Shown: piece by piece, positions 9,554-18,014 of the stretch
Layout of the letters: every line of letters begins with the position of its first letter
Position numbering within the stretch: position 1 is the first letter of the stretch
NCBI GenBank assembly: GCA_041738285.1
Contig: JBGSQB010000118.1
Location: 1-44,340, forward strand
Length of the DNA stretch: 44,340 nucleotides
Reading direction: 5' to 3'
DNA from: SZUA-521 sp041738285
GTDB lineage: Bacteria > Pseudomonadota > Gammaproteobacteria > Pseudomonadales > Azotimanducaceae
Notes under the pieces: model-generated
Databases searched by the model: none
Seen by the model: the letters and a program-made list of their open reading frames with translations, nothing else
What the model was told of the DNA's origin: nothing
Position numbers and translations under genes: made by a program

Positions 9554-10240
9554 TCAGAACGCCATGAAGGGGCTAAGAAAGAAGCGCGTCAGCCACCCGG
9601 GCGCGTTGCTGTTCGCGACCGGTCCGGTACCGCTGTAGGCGAGGCGCGCATCCGCCAGTCGCAGCGACGACACGGAGTTGGTGCCATCGACGTCCTCGCG
9701 GCGAACGAGTCCGCTCACGCGCACGTACTCCTCGCCGCGGTTGAGGTTCAGCCACTTTTCGCCTTGCACCAGCAGCAGCCCGTTGGGATAGATTGCCGTC
9801 ACTACTGCGCTGATCGTGCCGGTCAGGCTGTTGCTCTGATCGCTCGCGGCGGCGCCGTTGAACTGATGATCACTGGAGGTATCGGTCAGCAGTCCACCGG
9901 CGCCAGATCCCGTTATCACACTGCCGAGGATCGTCGGCTCGATGACGGTGGAGCTGCTGTCCTTGCTGATCGTAGTGTCGGCCGACTTCGACGACTGCAT
10001 GCGTTCCTGCAGACGAATGGTGACGATGTCGCCCACCCGCATTGCGCGGCGGTCATCGAACAGCGAGACGCCATAGCCCGTCTGATACAGGCCACCGCTT
10101 TCTGCCGGTGGTGGCGGCTCCATCAGTGGATACGCCGGCCGATAGGACGGTTCCTCGCGCGAAGGCGGGATCATGCTCGTGCAACCGCACAGGAGCGTCG
10201 CCACGAAGACAGCGCAGGTCGTTTGCTTGTTATTCACCAC
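9554..10240 (-). CDS. flgH: FlgH flagellar L-ring lipoprotein
   Basis: The 228-residue protein has a lipoprotein signal peptide ending in the lipobox LLCGC (Cys near residue 19). It continues with GLYQTGYGVSLFDDRRAMRVGD and later VQGEKWLNLNRGEEYVRVSG, typical of FlgH. It forms the outer-membrane L-ring. The start is a GTG at 10240, two bases from the flgG stop; a second GTG follows immediately and is equally possible. No clear Shine-Dalgarno is visible, which suggests translational coupling to flgG. Confidence 0.95.
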   Translation of the reverse strand: MVNNKQTTCAVFVATLLCGCTSMIPPSREEPSYRPAYPLMEPPPPAESGGLYQTGYGVSLFDDRRAMRVGDIVTIRLQERMQSSKSADTTISKDSSSTVIEPTILGSVITGSGAGGLLTDTSSDHQFNGAAASDQSNSLTGTISAVVTAIYPNGLLLVQGEKWLNLNRGEEYVRVSGLVRREDVDGTNSVSSLRLADARLAYSGTGPVANSNAPGWLTRFFLSPFMAF

Positions 10241-10241
10241 G

Positions 10242-11027
10242 TTACAGGTTCTGCGTCAGATACTGGAGCATCTGATCCGATGTCGACACGACGCGCGAGT
10301 TCATTTCATAGGCACGCTGCACGGAGACCATGTTGACGAGTTCCTCGACCACACTGACGTTGGAATTCTCGAGCATGCCCTGCAACACCATTCCCAAGCC
10401 GTCCTGACCTGGTGTACCCGACTGCGGCGAGCCGCTCGCAGGCGTTTCCCAGAACATGTTGTTACCGCCAGCCTGCAACCCGGCAGGATTGACGAAGCTC
10501 ACGAGTTCAATGGTGCCAAGCTGCGTGGCCGTCGCGCTGCCACGCGTCATTGCGGTCACGATGCCATCCGCGCCGATTGTCACCGAATCGGCGTCGGGCG
10601 GAATCGTGATCGATGGCTCGAGCGCGTAACCCTGGGCATTGACGAACTGTCCCTCGGAGTCGAGATGGAACTGGCCATCGCGGGTGTAGGCTGTGCTGCC
10701 GTCGGGCATGATGATCTGGAAGAAGCCCCGACCATCGATTGCCATGTCGAGTGGTGCCTCGGTGGTCTGCAGGCTACCTTCGGAGAACATCTTCTGCGTT
10801 CCGGCAACGCGCACGCCCGTACCCAGTTGCAGACCCGACGGCAGCGTCGTGTCCTGCGACGACTGTCCACCGGGCTGCTGCTGGATCTGATACAACAGAT
10901 CATTGAACACGGCGCGATCGCGCTTGAACCCCACTGTCGAAACGTTGGCGAGGTTGTTTGAAATCGTGCGCAGCGCTGTGTCCTGCGCCGACAGACCGGT
11001 CTTACTGACCCACAACGATGACATCAT
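10242..11027 (-). CDS. flgG: FlgG distal rod protein
   Basis: The 261-residue protein starts MMSSLWVSKTGLSAQDTAL and contains TISNNLANVSTVGFKRDRA, the rod/hook N-terminal signature. The C-terminus has EELVNMVSVQRAYEMNSRV, the conserved rod C-terminal helix. Length matches FlgG exactly (about 260). It forms the distal rod crossing the periplasm. Either of the first two Met codons could be the start. Confidence 0.97.
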   Translation of the reverse strand: MMSSLWVSKTGLSAQDTALRTISNNLANVSTVGFKRDRAVFNDLLYQIQQQPGGQSSQDTTLPSGLQLGTGVRVAGTQKMFSEGSLQTTEAPLDMAIDGRGFFQIIMPDGSTAYTRDGQFHLDSEGQFVNAQGYALEPSITIPPDADSVTIGADGIVTAMTRGSATATQLGTIELVSFVNPAGLQAGGNNMFWETPASGSPQSGTPGQDGLGMVLQGMLENSNVSVVEELVNMVSVQRAYEMNSRVVSTSDQMLQYLTQNL

Positions 11028-11049
11028 GTCGATCGACTCCTCAGATTAT

Positions 11050-11793
11050 TCAGTTGACACTGACCAGTTTCTCGGCCGCCTCGTCGTTCTGTTCGGCGGA
11101 TTTCATCAGCCGCACTTCGAGCTCGAACTGTCGCGACAGCTCGAGAATCGCGGTCATTTCATAGATTGCGTTGACGTTGCTCGACTCGACGAAGCCGGCG
11201 ACCACGCCGACGTCGGGGCTCGACGGCAGCACGATGCTGTCATCGACGGTTCGAAACAGGCCATCCACACCCTTGGCGACATCGCCCGGTTCCGGACGCA
11301 CGAGTCGCAATCGATCCAGTTGCACCAGCGCTTCGGCGCCCTGACCTTCCGGCTGGATCGTGATGCTGCCGTCGCCGCCAATGGTCACGCTCGCGTACGG
11401 CGGCAGATTGATTGGACCGCCGTCGCCCAGCACTTCGTACCCCGCGCCATTGCGCAGCGTGCCGACGGCATCGACCACGAGTTCGCCAGCACGCGTGTAC
11501 GCTTCGCTGCCGTCCGGCAACTGCACAGCAAAGAATCCTTCGCCGCGAATGGCGACATCCAGGTCGCGGCCCGTTTCCATCAATGCGCCCTGACGCAAAT
11601 CGCTCGCTGGCCGCTCCGCCAGCGCAAACACGCGGGTGTTCAGGCCGTCGCCATTGACCTGGACCGCGCGCGCTTGAGCAAGATCGGCGCGAAAGCCCGA
11701 GGTCGCGACGTTGGCCAGATTGTTCGCATGCACGGTCTGGGCTCGGTCGATGTGCGCCGCGCCGGTCATTGCTACATAGAGAAGGCGGTCCAT
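11050..11793 (-). CDS. flgF: FlgF proximal rod protein
   Basis: The 247-residue protein starts MDRLLYVAMTGAAHIDRAQ and contains HANNLANVATSGFRADLAQ, the FlgF version of the rod motif. The centre has GEGFFAVQLPDGSEAYTRAG and the C-terminus SSNVNAIYEMTAILELSRQF. It is a proximal rod subunit. It starts 5 nt after the flgE stop and is followed by flgG after 22 nt, consistent with one transcript. Confidence 0.96.
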   Translation of the reverse strand: MDRLLYVAMTGAAHIDRAQTVHANNLANVATSGFRADLAQARAVQVNGDGLNTRVFALAERPASDLRQGALMETGRDLDVAIRGEGFFAVQLPDGSEAYTRAGELVVDAVGTLRNGAGYEVLGDGGPINLPPYASVTIGGDGSITIQPEGQGAEALVQLDRLRLVRPEPGDVAKGVDGLFRTVDDSIVLPSSPDVGVVAGFVESSNVNAIYEMTAILELSRQFELEVRLMKSAEQNDEAAEKLVSVN

Positions 11794-11798
11794 GTCGG

Positions 11799-14621
11799 TT
11801 AGATGTTGATGATCGTCTGAGTGATCTCATCGGCCGTGGAGATCGTCCGGGCATTGGCCTGGAAGTTCCGCTGGGCGAGGATCAGCTGCACGAGTTGTTC
11901 GGACAACTCGACGTTCGAGTCTTCCAGTGCGCCCGACGTGATCGCGCCGAGCGAACCGGATCCCGGCGAGCCGATCACCGGCTCCCCCGACTCGTTGGTT
12001 TGCACCCATGCCGTGTTACCGATGGCCTTCAATCCCTGCACGTTGGAGAAGTCCGCCAGTGCGATCTGGCCGAGCACCTGGGTCTGACCGTTGGTGAACC
12101 GCGCCGACATCACCCCGCGCACGTCGATATCGAGGCCGGACAGTTGACCGGTGGTGTACCCGTTCTGATTGATCCGGCTGACGGCGAACTCACTGCCATA
12201 CTGGGTCGTCTGGCCGAGTCGAATTTCGAAGTTGGAGCTGGTCGGCGGATCGGGAATCGGCAGCGCGCCGCCCGCCAACGCGTTCTGCGGCCCAACCGAT
12301 CCGGTCGGCACACCGTTCTCATCGACCGGCACCCAGTTGGAAATCAGGATGGCGTCCGTACCAGCAGGGTTGATGCTGCCGTCGCTGTTGAACTGGACGT
12401 CGAACCGAGCACGGGATGCCACCGAGTTCTGCGGCGGCGGTAAGTTCGGATCCGGGTCACCGACATCTGCCCCATCGATCAGGGCATACATGCTCCAGCG
12501 ATTGGGTTCTTCGCCGGGGACGCCGGGTGTGAATCGCTCTTTGACGAAATACATGCTCATGACATGCGGATTGCCAAGACTATCGAACACCGTCATCGAG
12601 GTGGCGGAGTTGTAAGTGTCCTGGTTGGATGGGTCGAAGATGTTGAGCTGAAATGGCGTGAACGCCGACGGCGTGAGACTGCCGAACAGATTGCTGTTCG
12701 CGGGCACGCCATTGGCCATGGTCACCCCTTCCTGGAACGTGAAGTTGACCGCACCGCCAATTGCCGCCGCGGAGTTGCCGGCCGTCGTGAGCGTGACTGG
12801 TGCGCCATTCGTTCCACGGACCAGCAGAGAATCGGCACCGCCACCGGCGGTCAGTGCGAACACGAGATCGTTGCCAACCTGATCGCTCACGATCAGATCA
12901 CCGGCCCCATTGACCGACGCGCTCACGGTACCGAGGCCGGCCACACTGTTGATGGAGGCGGCAATGGCCGAGGCGGTGGTGCCGGTGAGCGCCACGCCAT
13001 TGAGCGACAGGCCCAGAGAACCGCTGCCATTGTTGATGCCACCCGCCGGAACGGTTGCGACGGTAGTCGCGGACGCCGACACACCGGGCACGTTCGTGCT
13101 GGAGAATTGCGATGCGATCTGCGCGGCGCTCGCGCCCGCGACAGTGTTGACGGTTTGCGTCGTCCCATCGGCCTGGATCACGTCGACCGCCTGGGCTGCA
13201 TAGCCATTGCTGACACCGGCGACACCCGGCACGGTGACCCCTGTCGCGAGATTGAGCGTGTTGACCAGATCAGTCTGAGTCACTCCGATGTTCGATGTGT
13301 TGAGATTGTTGATGGTGATCGTCGACGGCACCCCGGAGGCGACAGCGAAGAACTCGAGTCTGCCTGCGTTGTTCGGATCCTCACGCACATCGACGCCGAG
13401 TCCGCTTGCAAGCAGGTCGTCTCGAATGTCGGCGATCAGGTCGTTGACGTTCAGAATGTTGGAGTTCAGATTCACCGTCACGGTGCCGTTGTTCGACGGC
13501 GCGCCCGACAACGTAATGTCGAAGCTTGCGGACGTCAGATTACCCGCCGCACCCACCACCGCGCCGGTGGCGAACGGATCCGGCACGAGGTTGGTCGAGC
13601 CCGCGCTGCCGCCTTGACCCAGGGCAATGCCGCCCAACGCGGCGACCACGTTCGCCCGGTTCACAGAGCCGCCGAAGATTGCGTTGTCGAGCGGATCGAC
13701 CGAGATGGTCGAGTTCTCACCGCTGGCGAGCGCGAAGAACTGCAGGCGCCCGAAGTTGGATGGATTCTCACGCACGTCCACGCCAATGCCGCTGGCGGTG
13801 AGGTCGTTGCGGATGTCGTTGATCAAATCCTGCAGATTGGTGACGTTGGTGTTGAGTGTGATGGCCACGGTCTGGTTCTGGGATGGAATGCTCGCGCCCG
13901 CCATCGACACTTCGAAGGTGACCGCCGCACCCGGCGCCGAGAAGTCGAACGGCGTGATGACGTTGGCACCGGACACCGACGCTGGGGAATCGACTCCGTA
14001 ATCGAACGGCGTCGGTGGTCCCGCCGTTTCGAGCTGCGAGGGCGTCGCCGATGGCAAGCCGGACTGTGCGACGCCAATCGCCGAGCCGAGGGTCGAGATG
14101 CGAGTCCCCACTTGCGACAGCACCTGATTGCGGGCATCGAGATTGATTCGCGCCTCGATCAATGTGGTTTGACGCGGCGCGAGGTTCGAAGCCGACAGTT
14201 GAATGTCGCCGACGACACCCGACAGCACACCCGCGGCGTTGGCCGAAAACCCTTGCACTCGCGCGCCGTTGTTGGTGACCACAAAGCCGCCCGAGTCGAC
14301 GCCAAACATGCCGGCACGCGTGTACGCCCGCGAACCGCCATCGCTGATGACGAAGAACCCGTTGCCGTCGATGGCGAGATCGAGGCTGTTGTTGGTGAAC
14401 GAGATCGTGCCCTGGTCGAACAACTGGGCAACGTTGGCGAGTTTTACGCCGCTGCCGATGTTGTTCGCGCCTGATCCGAGCAACGTCGACGCATAGACGT
14501 CAGCGAACTCCGTGCGCGCGGATTTGAACCCAACGGTGCTCGCGTTGGCGATGTTGTTGCCGGTGACCGACAGATCACTGGAGGCTGCACTCAGTCCGCT
14601 CAGTGCGGTATTGAACGTCAT
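11799..14621 (-). CDS. flgE: FlgE hook protein, about twice the usual size
   Basis: The 940-residue hook subunit starts MTFNTALSGLSAASSDLSV with GNNIANASTVGFKSARTEF, and ends with ELSEQLVQLILAQRNFQANA, the two halves of the hook core. The FlgE-type domain DGNGFFVISDGGSRAYTRAG lies near 85-105. E. coli FlgE has about 400 residues; here roughly 500 extra residues lie between about 205 and 680, including two homologous segments and an INNGSGSLGLSLNGVAL stretch like Flagellin_IN repeats. The extra domains should lie on the hook surface. It is preceded by flgD, whose product is the hook-scaffolding cap. Confidence 0.96.
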   Translation of the reverse strand: MTFNTALSGLSAASSDLSVTGNNIANASTVGFKSARTEFADVYASTLLGSGANNIGSGVKLANVAQLFDQGTISFTNNSLDLAIDGNGFFVISDGGSRAYTRAGMFGVDSGGFVVTNNGARVQGFSANAAGVLSGVVGDIQLSASNLAPRQTTLIEARINLDARNQVLSQVGTRISTLGSAIGVAQSGLPSATPSQLETAGPPTPFDYGVDSPASVSGANVITPFDFSAPGAAVTFEVSMAGASIPSQNQTVAITLNTNVTNLQDLINDIRNDLTASGIGVDVRENPSNFGRLQFFALASGENSTISVDPLDNAIFGGSVNRANVVAALGGIALGQGGSAGSTNLVPDPFATGAVVGAAGNLTSASFDITLSGAPSNNGTVTVNLNSNILNVNDLIADIRDDLLASGLGVDVREDPNNAGRLEFFAVASGVPSTITINNLNTSNIGVTQTDLVNTLNLATGVTVPGVAGVSNGYAAQAVDVIQADGTTQTVNTVAGASAAQIASQFSSTNVPGVSASATTVATVPAGGINNGSGSLGLSLNGVALTGTTASAIAASINSVAGLGTVSASVNGAGDLIVSDQVGNDLVFALTAGGGADSLLVRGTNGAPVTLTTAGNSAAAIGGAVNFTFQEGVTMANGVPANSNLFGSLTPSAFTPFQLNIFDPSNQDTYNSATSMTVFDSLGNPHVMSMYFVKERFTPGVPGEEPNRWSMYALIDGADVGDPDPNLPPPQNSVASRARFDVQFNSDGSINPAGTDAILISNWVPVDENGVPTGSVGPQNALAGGALPIPDPPTSSNFEIRLGQTTQYGSEFAVSRINQNGYTTGQLSGLDIDVRGVMSARFTNGQTQVLGQIALADFSNVQGLKAIGNTAWVQTNESGEPVIGSPGSGSLGAITSGALEDSNVELSEQLVQLILAQRNFQANARTISTADEITQTIINI
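13302..13874 (-). repeat. Two homologous segments inside flgE
   Basis: FlgE residues about 250-310 (DLINDIRNDLTASGIGVDV, GRLQFFALASG) and about 378-440 (DLIADIRDDLLASGLGVDV, GRLEFFAVASG) are clear duplicates, and the similarity is visible in the DNA. The copies lie at about 13692-13874 and 13302-13490, separated by a Gly/Ala-rich linker. Confidence 0.82.
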
Positions 14622-14667
14622 GTTCTAGCTCCTTCCTTACCTGGAATCTCAATCCAAAAAAGTACGA

Positions 14668-15321
14668 CTACTGAATTTCCTTCACCTGGGTCACAGGCAC
14701 GGTGCTGCCACCGGCCAGATTCAGTTGAATGCCAGTGGACTCGAGCGACACGCTCGCCACCAGCTCCGGCAGATCGACTGCAAACTCTGTCGCAGAGTCG
14801 CCTTGCGCGGCATAGGCGCGCACCCGATACACCCCAGGTGGCTGTGCCTCGCCAGAGGCATCCAGCCCGTCCCACAGGAAGCGACTGCTACCGACACCCG
14901 CCGGGCCGACATCGATGCGCCGCAACAGCGACCCCGATGGACTGCTGATCTCGACCACTAGATTGCTCGTCGACTCACTGACATTGACGTTGCCGACCAG
15001 GCTCGTGCCCTGCATGAAGGTGCGGTCCGTCGGCACCAGCACGGAGCGACCGACCAGCGCGGCGGCTTCCATGGTCACGGTCGCGCGCATCGCGGTCGCC
15101 ATGGAGTCCACCGACTTGTTGAGGTTCTCGATGCCTTCGAGGCTCGAGAACTGCGCGAGCTGCGCAATGAAATCCTCGTTCTGCGCAGGGTTGAGCGGGT
15201 CCTGGTGTTTGAGCTGGGTGATCATCAGTTCGAGAAACTGGTTCTTGCCGAGCTCCTGGGTGTTCTGCGCGCGCACGGCAGCGTTCAACTCGTTGAAGCT
15301 GCGGATACCTGCGACGTCCAT
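14668..15321 (-). CDS. flgD: FlgD hook assembly scaffold
   Basis: The 217-residue protein has the FlgD N-terminal motif LGKNQFLELMITQLKHQDPLNP (here read in two parts, residues about 24-45) followed by FIAQLAQFSSLEGIENLN. The C-terminal half (about 110-200) has the FlgD beta domains, with RFLWDGLDASGEAQPPGVYR as the FlgD Ig-like signature. FlgD caps the growing hook and is discarded when it is complete. It starts 13 nt after flgC and lies 46 nt before flgE. Confidence 0.95.
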   Translation of the reverse strand: MDVAGIRSFNELNAAVRAQNTQELGKNQFLELMITQLKHQDPLNPAQNEDFIAQLAQFSSLEGIENLNKSVDSMATAMRATVTMEAAALVGRSVLVPTDRTFMQGTSLVGNVNVSESTSNLVVEISSPSGSLLRRIDVGPAGVGSSRFLWDGLDASGEAQPPGVYRVRAYAAQGDSATEFAVDLPELVASVSLESTGIQLNLAGGSTVPVTQVKEIQ

Positions 15322-15334
15322 CTTCGATGCTCCC

Positions 15335-15778
15335 TTACTGGCCGAGGGTCAGCAGCCGCTCGGCGAGCGTGCGTGCGGAGTTCATGACTTCCACGTTGAG
15401 CTGGAAGGATCTGGTGGCGCTGATCATGTCAGTCATTTCCTGCACGACGTTCACGTTCGGATAGGCCACGTATCCATTTTCGTCCGCCAATGGGTGCTGC
15501 GGCTCGTACTGCATCTTCAGCGGTGCTTCGCTTTCGACGATACCGAGTACATTGACGCCACCCATACCATCTGCCGACAGGGCGCCGTTCGTGGAGTCGC
15601 CATCGCCAATCGTCGATGCCAGACGCGCCGCGAAGACCGGATGACGCGCGCGATAGGTCTCGTCGAAATTCGATGAGACGCTTTCGGCGTTGGCAATGTT
15701 GCTGGCGGTGGTATTGAGCCGCACGGTCTGCGCGCTCATCGCAGAACCGGCCACGTCGAATATGTTGAGTAGTGACAC
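15335..15778 (-). CDS. flgC: FlgC proximal rod protein
   Basis: The 147-residue protein starts MSLLNIFDVAGSAMSAQTV and has RLNTTASNIANAESVSS, the rod motif. The C-terminus has NVVQEMTDMISATRSFQLN. Length fits FlgC (about 135-150). It starts immediately after the flgB stop codon (one base apart). Confidence 0.96.
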   Translation of the reverse strand: MSLLNIFDVAGSAMSAQTVRLNTTASNIANAESVSSNFDETYRARHPVFAARLASTIGDGDSTNGALSADGMGGVNVLGIVESEAPLKMQYEPQHPLADENGYVAYPNVNVVQEMTDMISATRSFQLNVEVMNSARTLAERLLTLGQ

Positions 15779-15779
15779 C

Positions 15780-16181
15780 TTACTCTCCGCGGATGGCTGC
15801 GATCAGCCCCTTGAATCGGTTGTTTAGAAACTGCATCGAGGCCTGCAGCTGCATGTTGTTTTCTGCGAACGCCGCCTGCTCGACATGCACATCCACCGTG
15901 TTGCCGTCGATCGATGGCATCAGGGCGGCACGGAACAGAAGGTCGGACTCCGGATCGGTCGATTCGGCAAATGCCATATGGCGAGCGTTGGTGACACGCA
16001 TGGCGTCCGATTTGCTCGCCTGGGTTGTCTCGGCGAGTACGGCCTCGAACGGCAAGTCTCGCGCCTTGAAGTTCGGTGTATCGGCGTTTGCGATGTTGTT
16101 GGCGATCACCGCAGCACGCTGTGCCCGCAGCGCCAGTGCCTCCGGTTGCGGTCCAAGTGCCCGTTCGAAACTGATCGTCAT
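15780..16181 (-). CDS. flgB: FlgB proximal rod protein
   Basis: The 133-residue protein starts MTISFERALGPQPEALALRA and has VIANNIANADTPNFKARDL, the FlgB signature. I chose the ATG at 16181 because it is preceded by GGGAAGG and matches the family start; a longer frame from a TTG at 16223 would run into the promoter. It is the first gene of the flgB-L operon, with a sigma-54-type promoter about 40 nt upstream. Confidence 0.95.
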   Translation of the reverse strand: MTISFERALGPQPEALALRAQRAAVIANNIANADTPNFKARDLPFEAVLAETTQASKSDAMRVTNARHMAFAESTDPESDLLFRAALMPSIDGNTVDVHVEQAAFAENNMQLQASMQFLNNRFKGLIAAIRGE

Positions 16182-16218
16182 CGCCTTCCCGCACGAGATT
16201 TGTGTTGCATGCCGGTGT

Positions 16219-16235
16219 AGCAATCACCATGCCAA
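16219..16235 (-). promoter_or_regulatory. Sigma-54 (RpoN) type promoter of the flgB operon
   Basis: The minus strand reads TTGGCATGGTGATTGCT, against the known consensus YTGGCACG-N4-TTGCW. The GG and GC doublets are separated by exactly 10 nt, as required. The predicted start of transcription is near 16207, giving a leader of about 25 nt. This implies control by a flagellar enhancer-binding protein such as FleQ/FlrC, not encoded here. Confidence 0.82.
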
Positions 16236-16424
16236 CAGCGCCAATGAGTGCGCAAAACCGCGCCGCACTTGGGTTCGCGGGTCCTTGGTTCGGCGCGCGC
16301 GTTTGCCAACGGCAACGCATTGCCGCGTCCAATCGGCAAACAGATGCCGGTTCCATTGCGACTTCTGCGATCGAGCGGCGCGACAACCTCGCGCCTTCTG
16401 CTATTAATTGATGCAGAGGAACCC

Positions 16425-17114
16425 ATGAAACCGATCACGATTTTTGTCATCGCATTGATGTTCGCGCCCGTCAGCAGCGCCGACATGAGCGCAAGCGACC
16501 TGTCCGGGCGCGCTGCCGAGATCCTGCATGCGGCTGCAATCGCGGTGTATCCGAATGCGACCGTGGAAGTCACCATGCAGCCGCTCGACGCAAGACTCTC
16601 CTTTCCGACCTGCGCGGATCTCTCTCTCACGATTCAGGGTGGACCCGTCGGCCGAGCATCGGCATTGGCCCGCTGCGCCGGACCGCACCCCTGGTCCGCG
16701 ACGCTGCCAGCGCGAGTGACCGTCGCTTTGCCCGTTGTGGTTCTAGTGCGACCTGTCGCGCGCGGCGGCGTGCTGTCGGCAGACGATGTGAAACTGTCGG
16801 CACGCGAGCTCGACGCACTTCGCGGTCAGTACTTGACTGACCCTGCTTTTGCGATCGGCAGCGAAGCCAAACGCGATCTGGCGCCGGATGCCGTGCTCGC
16901 ACCGCGGCATTTGAAGACACCGCTCACGGTCCGCCGCGGTGACCGCGTCTCGATCGTGTCGAGCCAGGGCAAGGTCGTGGTCCATGCCAGCGGTATCGCC
17001 CTCGAGGTGGGCATGCAGGGGGAACAGATCAGTGTGCGCAACAGCCAATCCCAGCGGGTCATACGGGTCTGGGTGCTTGGACCTGGCGAAGTCAGCACAG
17101 GCCCCCCTGTGTGA
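16425..17114 (+). CDS. flgA: FlgA P-ring assembly chaperone
   Basis: The 229-residue periplasmic protein has a signal peptide (MKPITIFVIALMFAPVSSA). The C-terminal half carries the SAF-type domain of FlgA, with RPVARGGVLSADDVKLSARE near 110-130 and VRRGDRVSIVSSQGKVVVHA near 170-190. FlgA assists FlgI assembly into the P-ring. I chose the ATG at 16425, with AGAGGA 4 nt upstream; longer in-frame starts lie in the intergenic region. It is divergent from flgB (243 nt between starts). I did not find a convincing promoter for it. Confidence 0.93.
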   Translation: MKPITIFVIALMFAPVSSADMSASDLSGRAAEILHAAAIAVYPNATVEVTMQPLDARLSFPTCADLSLTIQGGPVGRASALARCAGPHPWSATLPARVTVALPVVVLVRPVARGGVLSADDVKLSARELDALRGQYLTDPAFAIGSEAKRDLAPDAVLAPRHLKTPLTVRRGDRVSIVSSQGKVVVHASGIALEVGMQGEQISVRNSQSQRVIRVWVLGPGEVSTGPPV

Positions 17115-17150
17115 GTCGTCGGCCGATCATGTGAAATCGTGTAAATGGGC

Positions 17151-17177
17151 TAAAGTTGCCCAGGGGATGGCCGATAT
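17151..17177 (+). promoter_or_regulatory. Sigma-28 (FliA) type promoter of flgM
   Basis: The plus strand reads TAAAGTTG (17151-17158), an 11-nt spacer and GCCGATAT (17170-17177), a near-perfect match to TAAAGTTT-N11-GCCGATAA. It lies between flgA and flgM, so flgM and flgN can be made from their own late promoter, the known feedback arrangement of flgM. Confidence 0.9.
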
Positions 17178-17212
17178 CCCCCATAGACCCCAAGGAAAGT
17201 GTGCCGAGAACC

Positions 17213-17515
17213 ATGGCCATTAACTTCAATAACGTCGGATCCAACCCCATTCGGGACCAGTCCCGCACTGACGCGCTGACTCCAAACCGGGGCGAAGAAC
17301 GGCCGGCCAAGGCGCTAGAAGCCCGGGATGACAGTGATGTCCGCCTCAGCGACAGCGCGCGGCGGCTCAAGGCCCTGGGCGAGGACCTGGCCCGTCAGGA
17401 TGCTGTTGACCGCGACCGGGTCGAGGAAATTCGGGTGGCGATTGCCGAAGGCCGGTATCACGTCGATCCGGTGCGCCTGGCCGAGAAGTTCATCGAGTTC
17501 GAAGGCACGCTGTGA
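17213..17515 (+). CDS. flgM: FlgM anti-sigma-28 factor
   Basis: The 100-residue protein starts MAINFNNVGSNPIRD, a typical flexible FlgM N-terminus. The C-terminal sigma-binding half has VRLSDSARRLKALGEDL and IRVAIAEGRYHVDPVRLAEK, diagnostic for FlgM. It holds sigma-28 inactive until it is exported through the completed hook-basal body. The ATG at 17213 matches the family, but a GTG at 17201 has a better-placed AAGGA and would add four residues. It overlaps flgN by 4 nt. Confidence 0.95.
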   Translation: MAINFNNVGSNPIRDQSRTDALTPNRGEERPAKALEARDDSDVRLSDSARRLKALGEDLARQDAVDRDRVEEIRVAIAEGRYHVDPVRLAEKFIEFEGTL

Positions 17516-17973
17516 CCGAAGCCGCGCAGGCTGTGCTCCGCTCACTGATCGAGCGCCTGATCGGGCATGCCACCGATCTGCAGGGTGCGCTGGAAAGCGA
17601 GTCCGATGCGCTGGCCGCTGCCGACTTTCAACGCATTGCCGACGCTGCTTCACACAAAGACAGCATCACGCGTGCACTCGAGCACACCCAGCGCTCGCTC
17701 GAGGCGTCTCTCTCAGGTCGTTCGCTGCGAGACACGATCGCAGCCGCGTCTCCGTCTGTTCACGCCGAACTTGAACCACTTCACACTTTGTTGAAGGATC
17801 GACTCGATCAGTGCCGCCATCGCAACGCAGTTAACGGTAAGGTCGTGCACCGATCCCGACAATCGATTGCGGAACTATCTAGGATCCTGACCGGTACTCA
17901 TGCCGCTCCCACATACACGGCCACTGGCAGGCAGCATTCGTCGCACGATGGCCATCCGCTCGCCCACGCCTGA
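17512..17973 (+). CDS. flgN: FlgN export chaperone for FlgK and FlgL
   Basis: The 153-residue, mainly helical protein starts with GTG at 17512, overlapping the flgM stop (GTGA). It has the FlgN layout: LIERLIGHATDLQGALESESDAL in the N-terminal helix (residues about 11-33) and a His/Ser-rich tail (YTATGRQHSSHDGHPLAHA). Sequence identity in this family is low, so the call rests on the helix pattern, the length and the position after flgM. FlgN keeps FlgK and FlgL soluble in the cytoplasm before export. Confidence 0.88.
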   Translation: MTEAAQAVLRSLIERLIGHATDLQGALESESDALAAADFQRIADAASHKDSITRALEHTQRSLEASLSGRSLRDTIAAASPSVHAELEPLHTLLKDRLDQCRHRNAVNGKVVHRSRQSIAELSRILTGTHAAPTYTATGRQHSSHDGHPLAHA

Positions 17974-18014
17974 CGCAGAGATCTCCCACAACGCTATCGA
18001 CGGGAACCGGGGCC

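Noticed and set aside
12564..14474. 636-codon open frame on the plus strand, opposite flgE
   Set aside because: It is the antisense shadow of flgE in GC-rich DNA: Arg/His-rich composition, no motif, no start signal, and flgE is certain.
16248..16424. Longer FlgA N-terminus
   Set aside because: The extension overlaps the divergent control region and would bury the signal peptide that begins at 16425.
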